Assembly (NCBI GenBank): GCA_023634235.1
Contig: JAMKCF010000004.1
Span: 7,295,202-7,359,201, forward strand
Length of the DNA stretch: 64,000 nucleotides
Origin: Pisaster brevispinus
Taxonomy: Eukaryota > Echinodermata > Asteroidea > Forcipulatida > Asteriidae
Direction of reading: 5' to 3'
Shown: in pieces, positions 57,190-64,000 of the stretch
Numbering within the stretch: the stretch's first letter is position 1
Layout: every line of letters begins with the position of its first letter
Position numbers and translations under genes: made by a program
Notes under the pieces: model-generated
Told to the model about the DNA's origin: nothing
The model's database searches: none
Seen by the model: only the letters and a program-made list of their open reading frames with translations

Positions 57190-57826
57190 GGACCCCTTGC
57201 ACTCTCAAAAAGCGCCCTCGCTGAGGCGAAAAGGAGGCAGATTATTGGGCGATAGCTCATCCTCGTTCCCAGGGGTGATCGATCTCGCCGCGCCATTTTT
57301 CCCCAGCATGCCTTGCTCGATCATAACCCCTGGAATTGGTTCATTAAAATGTGCTAGAATCTAGCACATTTTAATTAGGACTGGGCCGATCCATTCTACG
57401 CGCGCCCTCAAGTACGGTAACCCGTAAAAGAGGCATCAAGTCAAAAAGCAACTGGTCCTCTGTCATTCTTCTTTGATTTTGTGATAGTCTAACTGTATGC
57501 AGTTTAGGGTGACCGTGTAAAAACATGATTCATTTGAGATGGAATCGCGTCAAAATACTTGCATTTTTACACGCGCGCACTAAGCGTCCTACAAGCGCCA
57601 TACGTGCGCTCGAAAGTTTTTAACCAGCGTGTAGGCAATGTGGTCACCGTTGGGAGCCAATCAGCGTTGTTTCTCAGTACATCCTACCAGGGGTTAGTGA
57701 CGAGAGGTATCGATACGGTGCACTGCCCATGGTAGCGAGGCTGGCGATAGCTGTTCTTTGTGCGTAAAAACGTGCGCGTGACCTCAGCGTACCTGTAGCG
57801 TTTCGTGTTATGCAAGGGGTCTATCC
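57190..57826. mobile_element. CpG-rich palindromic element
   Basis: GGACCCCTTGCA near 57190 and its inverse TGCAAGGGGTC ending near 57823. Inside, GGCGATAGCT...CTCGTTCCCAGGGG is mirrored by ACCAGGGGTTAGTGACGAG...GGCGATAGCT. It also contains the hairpin at 57343-57375. Confidence 0.4.
57343..57375. repeat. 33-bp near-perfect palindrome
   Basis: Arms ATTAAAATGTGCTAGA and TCTAGCACATTTTAAT (16 bp each) around one base. A second inverted pair (CCAGGGGTGATCGA / TCGATCATAACCCCTGG) lies just to its left at 57269-57333. Confidence 0.85.
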
Positions 57827-57874
57827 TGTCAGAGCTGCTATTGAGAGTCCGTCAAAATGTAAGGACAACATGAC

Positions 57875-57962
57875 AGGCGACGCGACGGACGACGCGATGG
57901 CACGACGCGACGCGACGCAACCGGCGACGGCACGGTGACGCGATGGCACGACGCAACGCATA
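57875..57962. repeat. CGACG-rich tandem tract
   Basis: Short units of GACGCGACG and GATGGCACGACGC type, extremely CpG-dense against an AT-rich background. An 18-bp string with GACGCGATGGCACGACGC occurs twice. Confidence 0.75.
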
Positions 57963-58739
57963 TTTTGCGTCTTTGGAACGCCATAGTTTGGGGTAAGGCT
58001 AGGCCTAGCCCTAGCGACCAAAGATCGTATAGCGCCGTAGCTAGCGACCTTTCACTTTCGTATTACTATTGTCTGTGTACAGCATGGAGGCTATTTGACC
58101 TCCATGGTACAGCACAGAGGGTGGGCTAGGGGCTATTACTTTGCCTGCGGAAATAGTTGGAGACTCGAATGTGCCCAATGGTTCTACTTCGTGCAGCGTG
58201 ATTAGGCCTAACAATCTTTTGTCAATCCCTCTCCAGGGGCCCGCGTACTTTTATTTTATTTAGAGCTCAACTATGAGATAACAGATACCCAACCCTAAAG
58301 GGCATAGACCTATATCATAAAAATAAGTGATCAACTATTAAAATTTTCCACTTTTTCCAACAAAATCTAAGGGGAAATTTCATTCAAAATTCGCTTGTCA
58401 CGTTTGAGTAAAAACAACCCAAACATGTTTATATTCATTCTTCGTTCAACATCGGCCATAGAAATTTGTTACCAGTTAGAGGATTGGAACATGCTTAAAC
58501 TTTACGATTAGTGAGCTACCCAGATTGAATCCTTCCAAATCTATTTTTATATCTTGTTTCCCCTCTCGCCACAATTTACAAGGACAACATTTCATTTGAA
58601 CCAGGTCTCTGAAAGATTTCTTCATGAGTGTGGCGTTCAAAAATGGGCCAGCAGCACAAAAACACAAGTTCGAGATCGAGCGCTTCATAAACCGTTGATG
58701 GTTGTATATCAAAGCGCTCCTTTATTTAACTGACGCCCC

Positions 58740-59075
58740 AAACTTATAGATATTAACACAATGAGGGAAACCGCCAAAATTAGGGCCAGATAGCTTAATT
58801 GGGAGAGGGTCCCGTGGCCAGTGTCGCACGGAAGTCTGTACCCGGGAGTTTCAGTCCCCCAACATGAGCTGAAGGAGGTTTATAAATGGCGGTATCACTA
58901 TCAGAAGAAATTTTTACACAGTTCGCCGTGTGGGGGACAGAATGATCACCTGTCACCGCCAAGTTCATCCGGAGGTCGCAGGTTCAAGTCCCGGTCTAGT
59001 CAATTTTCCTTTGTTCAAGTCCCAGTCAGTTTCCCTTGTGGTTTACGACTTGATAGTTTTTGTTTTTGTTGACAA
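58740..59075 (+). mobile_element. tRNA-derived composite SINE (type A), diverged
   Basis: Contains GAAACCGCCAAAATTAGGGC, box-A-like AGATAGCTTAATTGGGAGAG, later box-B-like GCAGGTTCAAGTCCCGGTC at 58977, and the tail TTTCCTTTGTTCAAG ... CCCTTGTGGTTTACGACTTG. An insertion separates the two boxes. Confidence 0.5.
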
Positions 59076-59417
59076 GTATGCGGAGCTACGTTTGAATAAC
59101 AAGACCTTCCCATGAGATATAAGCCAGTTACATTCAAGCATGTGTACATGCATTAGAGTTGTGCACTGGGAATGCAATAAACGCGTATGAGCCGTGCCAC
59201 CATCAGCCCCATCCAAAAAGGTACAATGTTCCCTAATTTCGCCCACCAGTACTGTTAGTGCGAACGCCTGGTGTGCAATTTAAGATTTGGAGGGAAGGGT
59301 CTACTACACCCAGGGAGTAAACAGAGCAACTAAACGGTCTCATAAATGCTCTGTACGCCCCAGACAGATTTGATAGCCGAATAAAAGGGGTAGTCTAAAA
59401 ATGTGCACACAATGTGA

Positions 59418-59565
59418 CCTGGGGTGGATTTCACAAAGAGTTAAGACTAGTCTTATCTCGAGTTAGGACGAGTTACTCATCCTAACTTAGGACTAGCCTT
59501 AAGTTTTTAATAACTCCTAGGACTAGTCCTAAGTTAGGACTATCTTTTTGAAATCGACCTCAGGG
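59418..59565. mobile_element. Palindromic MITE (ACTAGTCCTAAG type)
   Basis: Left GGTGGATTTCACAAAGAGTT and right TTTTTGAAATCGACCTC are inverse. The interior is a series of TTAGGAC / GTCCTAA strings in both orientations, so nearly the whole element can fold back. Confidence 0.75.
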
Positions 59566-59939
59566 GCTGTCGACTTCCAACTTTTGGATGACCTAGGCGC
59601 TGAAAAAACTGTCCTATTTGCCGAGAGCTGTAGGGACAGGATTGATTCTCGGCCGTTTGGAAACTAACATTAGTAGGGGTGTTTTAATTTGGAGGGAGGA
59701 TAACTCGTTGGGCATTGGGGCAACCAAAGTCACGTTGAGCAGAGGATACAAGTTTAGGAGTCAATAGATAATTGACAGAGACTTTCATGTACTTTAAAAG
59801 CATTTTTTGAATATTTAGCCCTTTACACTGTAGGCTGTGGGAGTTTATTTAGTGGGGTGCATCCCTGTAAACATAATTTATACGCTCATCCGCACAATCT
59901 ACATCCAGCTGGTTAAAAAATCACCGGGGCAAAGGGGTT

Positions 59940-60086
59940 AATGGGGGACTTTTGGGATGCTAGGTGGCAGCAGACTTAACAGGTAAATCCATTGTTCTTG
60001 GTAACGTGCGCATGCTCAGAACTACGCTAACAATGGGGATTTACCTGGCAAGTCTGCTGCCACCTAGCGTTCCAAAGTCTCCCATT
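59940..60086. mobile_element. Palindromic MITE (CTAGGTGGCAGCAGACTT)
   Basis: Left arm AATGGGGGACTTTTGGGATG then CTAGGTGGCAGCAGACTT; the right arm is the inverse with few mismatches over about 60 bp. The central loop is short. Confidence 0.85.
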
Positions 60087-60540
60087 GTTGGTAATGCGTA
60101 ACACAATACACAAGTCAACACACCCAAGTCTGCTTCTTCACACGCCATTCCAAGGACGATGAAATTATCGTCAAGTACACAAGTAAGCTGCTAATGGGCG
60201 TTTAAATACTACACAAAAATATGAAGAAAACAAGTTTCACATAAGGCAGATCATTCTCATACAATTTATTTCATCATCAGACCAATGGTGCACAATATTA
60301 ATGATCACAATCACACATAATTGGTGGACCCAAGGTGGTATTCTGGAACCATTATTTTTCTACTGGTGTAAGACTTCAATTTTATTTTCTAGTTTATTCC
60401 TTCTACAAGACTTCTCACATGTGGCAGCTTTTAGAGGTAGTTTGGAGGCAACCGTTCCAACTCCAATGCATGCAACACTTCAGGTTGAACTATGTAAAAG
60501 TTTAAATATAAATGTTCTTTCTTCTTGTGATTGCCTCGGT

Positions 60541-60811
60541 TTGTGGACAAATTGTTAAATGTTTGTGGTGATGACAGCGATCAGACTCTCTCCGCAATTC
60601 TTGCGACACTGGGGATGTTCTCCTGAGACTGCTGGCCCCCCGAGAGACTACTGCTCTCGTAACTGCAGTCTCATGTAGTCGGCAGCCAGCAGCCCCTCGC
60701 GAGAGCAGTGATCTCCAAGGGGCAGTCCTCGAACACGGAGAGCTGAATGTATTGTGCCATCACTGCGACTTGCCTATGACCACGACAAACATTTAAACAA
60801 CTTGTCCACAA
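60541..60811. mobile_element. Palindromic MITE (TTGTGGACAA ends)
   Basis: Left TTGTGGACAAATTGTTAAAT and the inverse of the right TTGTGGACAAGTTGTTTAAA match for about 35 bp. The centre has inverted CTGCTCTCG / CGAGAGCAG. It lies just downstream of the NOL9-like gene end. Confidence 0.75.
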
Positions 60812-61437
60812 GTCTGGTGATTGCCTGGAATCGGTTGCCTGTAAATGTATTCGAGTGACCAACATTGACCAAAATCCACCGTGAGGGCAAACTGCTGAAG
60901 TTTAAAAACAAAACTTTACATTTTGCCTTAGTAACAAACCCCCTGAACCACAAATAACTTTAATACTACTAACATAAAACGATAATGACATTGTTGCACT
61001 CCTTGAAGACTTTTTATGTTCCTTTTGAAAGGGTGTAGCCTGGACCTGAGGGTACCTTTCATAACTTATTGAGACCCAAGGCTTGACACCCAATCAAGTC
61101 AGTGTAACAGTGTTAACAATACTTAGTTCTTATACAGTGTTTTATCAACAGGTGTCTTAAAGCGCTTATTATATTATCGACAGGTATGCTATAGGTTTGA
61201 ATTATGAAGCCCATTTATATAGCACCTTGTAAGGGTTTACAAGGTGATGTGGCCAACCACGGTGTTTCTGGCAGTGGCAGCTGAATGCGCCGCAGCGCCT
61301 CGTAAACCATTAGAAGGTGCTACATAAATGAGTCTCAGATTCAAAACATAGCTCTGCTTAATCCTTAACAAATATGAGGGCTTTAAAAGAAAAATAAAGA
61401 TGGCTGCTCCGTATTGACGGTCTATTCCACTTGGACC

Positions 61438-63213
61438 TCAACGGCCTCTTTGTTTGATATTCCGACGTACTTTGATGGCTCCCGAGCCGATGACGACCGA
61501 GGAGAACTCACGAGAGACATAAGGGACATCTGCTACAAGGTGTCCCTACAAGAGGGGAAAAACAAAGGAGGGAAAAAAGTGAACCACACATCCAAGGACA
61601 GGTAAAAATGTTCACAATCTTCGAACTGAACCCTTGCATGCACGTCATATGGAGTGACTGTGCAATGCTCACCTAAAATTTGCATTACACTGTATAGCAC
61701 ACAGGGACATTGACTCAAAAAAAATGGCACAACCATGACTATTGTGATGATGATGATGATGGCGGTTGAATTGGGTCAACAGAATGTTTTTATGTGAAAC
61801 AGCTTCTTCGTAGAAAAGTAGCAAGAAGTTTCTTTTCCAGGGGAAAAATTCATTTCCATCCCCAAGTTTTTCATACAACCAACCTATGAATAATTGCATA
61901 AAATTAGAAATTCCATGAAGTTGTGTTGCAACGAAACATTTAATAGATGTCAAATGAATGGAAACAATTCCCAACTAATGATTGGTCTTCCTTTGAATTC
62001 AGTGGGAGTGTTGTTTGAGCTTTTAGAATCATATGCAAGAGGCAACAACTAGAAGGGGACCACTCACAAGCAATGTTTACTACATGACACTTTGGCTGGT
62101 AACTCGCTTGGCAAGAATTTTTTTTGTGTAAACTAAATGTTTGTGCTTCACAACAGTTATATAAAATTTTATTGTATCTTTCTTTGTTTTACCCGTCAAT
62201 GGCCGTGCTACTTAACATGCTACCAATCAGGATCTTTGGGGAGAACTTAGGCCTCGTCTGAATCAGCCATTTGTGATTTAGATTTAAGTATGTCTGGTAC
62301 AATGACTTGCTTGATCACAAATTACCGCATTACTTGATATTTGAAATGAAAAAGTCACATCCCCTTTAGACGATCCCTTGGCTGCGGCTTCCCAGGTCGT
62401 ATCGGAAACATGGGTGTGATCCCTGGCTAGAGTTCAGTTAAAGGTTGAATGGCTTCTGACTGGCACCCCCGAACACAGATATTGACAAAATACGGAGACC
62501 GCCAACATAGGGCTAGACAGCTCAGTTGGTAGAGTGCTGGCACGTTAATCCGGAGCTTGTTGGTTCAAATCCTGCTCTAGTCATTTGTTTTTTGCTTCAA
62601 CAGCAAAGTATTTAAAATTTACCAGTTAGTTTTCCTTGTGGTTTTCTACGCTAAACTTGAATTCCTGAGACTTTGGAGACAGTTTGTGTCACATGATTAA
62701 GGGGGAAGCTTTTTGCATAGTTACAATAACAGATGGCCATACACAATTCTGAATAAATGTGAATGGCACAATGACACCAAGGTTTGCTCTATCTGGAGGT
62801 TGCTATAAAAGGAGGTTGCCATAACATGGCAACTGTCTCTATAGTCTGAGGAATTCATATTTAAGCAGTAGCTTGTGACTAAGCAAGTCATAGTACCGGA
62901 CATTATTCAAATCTAATTCGCAAATGGCTTATTGGCGGCTACGGCTGTTGCTAGGGGTGTTGCTATGGGCCTCCTATACTTAAACAAGTTCACATGACAA
63001 ACAAAGCTGAAGCCACAGCTGCTGCTTCATACATGGCCAAACTTTCCCTAAGTGAGTTTTTGCGACTCCTGGCAGCCCTTACCTGTGTCAGAAGCGGTTG
63101 AGGCAAAGTCAGAGCTCCCTTGAAAAGGGCATTGACCTCTTGCAATGCATCCTGGGAAACTGCTGCTAGAATGTAGAAGACTTTCTGCACGGGGTCGATT
63201 CCTCTGATTATGC
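61438..63213 (-). CDS. NOL9: NOL9-like polynucleotide 5'-hydroxyl-kinase, last two exons (partial)
   Basis: Exon 63213-63083 (131 nt, after TTATCTTAG, before GTAAGG) codes for GIIRGIDPVQKVFYILAAVS, then EVNALFKGALTLPQPLLTQ. Exon 61545-61438 (after a strong pyrimidine tract ending CTCTTGTAG) codes for GHLVADVPYVSREFSSVV to KQRGR and TGA. Phases join at 0. This pattern (RGID...FYI...VS...L..VN.L..G.L.LP, then a VPYV tail and basic end) is what I know of the C-terminal region of NOL9/Grc3. These nucleolar kinases phosphorylate 5'-hydroxyl RNA ends during ITS2 processing with LAS1. The kinase P-loop domain would lie to the right, outside the window. The assignment is from memory of the family. 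Confidence 0.6.
61546..63082 (-). other. Last intron of the NOL9-like gene
   Basis: Holds a dispersed repeat at 61680-61760 (CACTGTATAGCACACAGGGA ... GACTATTGTGATGATGA, shared with 16240-16310), an eroded family-A MITE (about 62040-62175) and a complete type A SINE (62351-62660). No exon. Confidence 0.55.
62351..62660 (+). mobile_element. tRNA-derived composite SINE (type A), most complete copy
   Basis: Order: GACGATCCCTTGGCTGCGGC; GGGTGTGATCCCTGGC; AATGGCTTCTGACTGGCACC; GGAGACCGCCAACATAGGG; box A TAGACAGCTCAGTTGGTAGA; box B GTTGGTTCAAATCCTGC; a T-rich stretch; AGTTTTCCTTGTGGTTTTC. The tRNA-like part comes after a head of about 150 bp, not at the 5' end as is usual. Confidence 0.75.
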
Positions 63214-64000
63214 CTAAGATAAGCATCGGGGAGGAAAAGCAATCATAAAATAAGTTTATTAAAGGAACGACACATCATTTGTTTTGGTAAGAGTACATTA
63301 GTGCCCCCTACTCGTAATAATTATAATAATAATTTATAATAATTATAATAATAATTTCTAGAGCGCCCTCTCCATCCAAGGATGTTAGAAGGTGCAAATT
63401 ACAATAAAATTTCACAAATTACAATTAAAAATTACATCATAATACAAACAAAAATGACATCAAATTTACATACAATACAGCCTAAAAATACAAAATGTAC
63501 AAACTACATAAAGAAGCAGCATACAATTACACAAAGAAATTTATAAAAAGCAGACACCCTCACCCCTAAATAAGGGGGGAACAAAACACTGTAATAAACA
63601 CAGTAAAGTAAAGAATGAAAAGAGAGAAAAAATCTGGCAATGCATACAACAAATAATGAACAAGAAATGTACAGAGTATGCCTCCATAAACAAGTGAGTC
63701 TTTAATTTAGCCTTGCAAGACCCCAGCGAATCAACTTGTGTGGTCACTCTTTTGAGCAAGCACTGAGAATTGGGGACAGTTGTGTTTCACATTGCAGTAT
63801 CTCAGATGGGAACATTTCTCTGGATAATTGATAGTTCATAAAAGTAAGCTTCCAATTTAAACCTCTTTGTGAAAATTTTACTATTTTCCTCGCCCCCCTT
63901 AAAAAGGACCAAACCAATACAAAACAAAAACAAAACCAAAAATTCAATTGGCCAACAACATGTACAAATGTACCGATTTACATTTACCCCTTTAAAATTT
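63214..64000 (-). other. Intron of the NOL9-like gene at the window edge
   Basis: No coding exon is visible. A minus-strand SINE/LINE-type tail lies at 63315-63375 (reverse complement GAGGGCGCTCTAGAAATTAT, then AAT-rich repeats). The rest is AT-rich and unique-looking. Confidence 0.5.

Larger units (their letters stand above)
55893..61437. other. Intergenic region between the mucin-like and NOL9-like genes
   Basis: No supportable gene. The 5' regulatory region of the mucin gene should lie in roughly 55.7-56.3 kb. A CpG-rich patch runs from about 57140 to 58060. A 78-codon minus-strand ORF at 58712-58476 looks unlike a repeat, but I recognise no domain. The right part holds four palindromic MITEs and SINE pieces. 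Confidence 0.5.

Noticed and set aside
61414..61605. Plus-strand ORF ending in a GTAAAA donor-like site
   Set aside because: It needs a TTG start. The minus strand of the same bases is the last NOL9-like exon with a strong acceptor.

Overview
The window looks like animal nuclear DNA, most probably from an echinoderm and perhaps a sea star. It is AT-rich and intron-dominated, with small exons bounded by GT..AG and very many short palindromic DNA elements and tRNA-derived SINEs. The most abundant element has ends reading GGGCCCAATTTCATAGAGC, a type I associate with echinoderm genomes. The organism is an inference; no marker gene settles it.

Three gene loci can be supported. (1) At the left edge, plus strand, 681-930 is the last coding exon of a protein ending just after a Tudor-type domain. 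(2) The minus strand from 55634 to 22644 carries a five-exon gene whose splice phases all agree: exon 1 55634-55565, exon 2 45664-41853, exon 3 41027-40817, exon 4 38643-38567, exon 5 23033-22644. The joined CDS is 4560 nt, predicting a 1519-residue type I membrane mucin. In order it has a signal peptide, about 50 tandem 23-residue Thr-rich repeats with an Asn-Ala-Thr sequon in nearly every unit, a SEA-like alpha/beta domain, one transmembrane helix, and a cytoplasmic tail of about 77 residues ending in a possible PDZ ligand. I do not recognise it as a named gene, and it is the main discovery candidate here. (3) At the right edge, minus strand, 63213-63083 and 61545-61438 are the last two coding exons of a NOL9-like polynucleotide 5'-hydroxyl-kinase.

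Layout: 0-1.7 kb, Tudor-gene end. 1.7-13.96 kb, gene-poor with MITEs, SINEs and a palindromic 21-bp array. 13.96-22.6 kb, a possible very long 3' UTR of the mucin gene. 22.6-55.6 kb, the mucin gene, whose introns hold nested transposons (a 3-bp-TSD element with a broken Myb/SANT gene, 8-bp-TSD elements with telomere-like cores, a fold-back element inside a SINE, a LINE 3' end). 55.6-61.4 kb, intergenic, with a CpG-rich palindromic patch. 61.4-64 kb, the NOL9-like gene end.

The three genes show no obvious functional link: germline RNP scaffold, surface mucin and rRNA-processing kinase. All family names come from reading the sequence; no database search was run.
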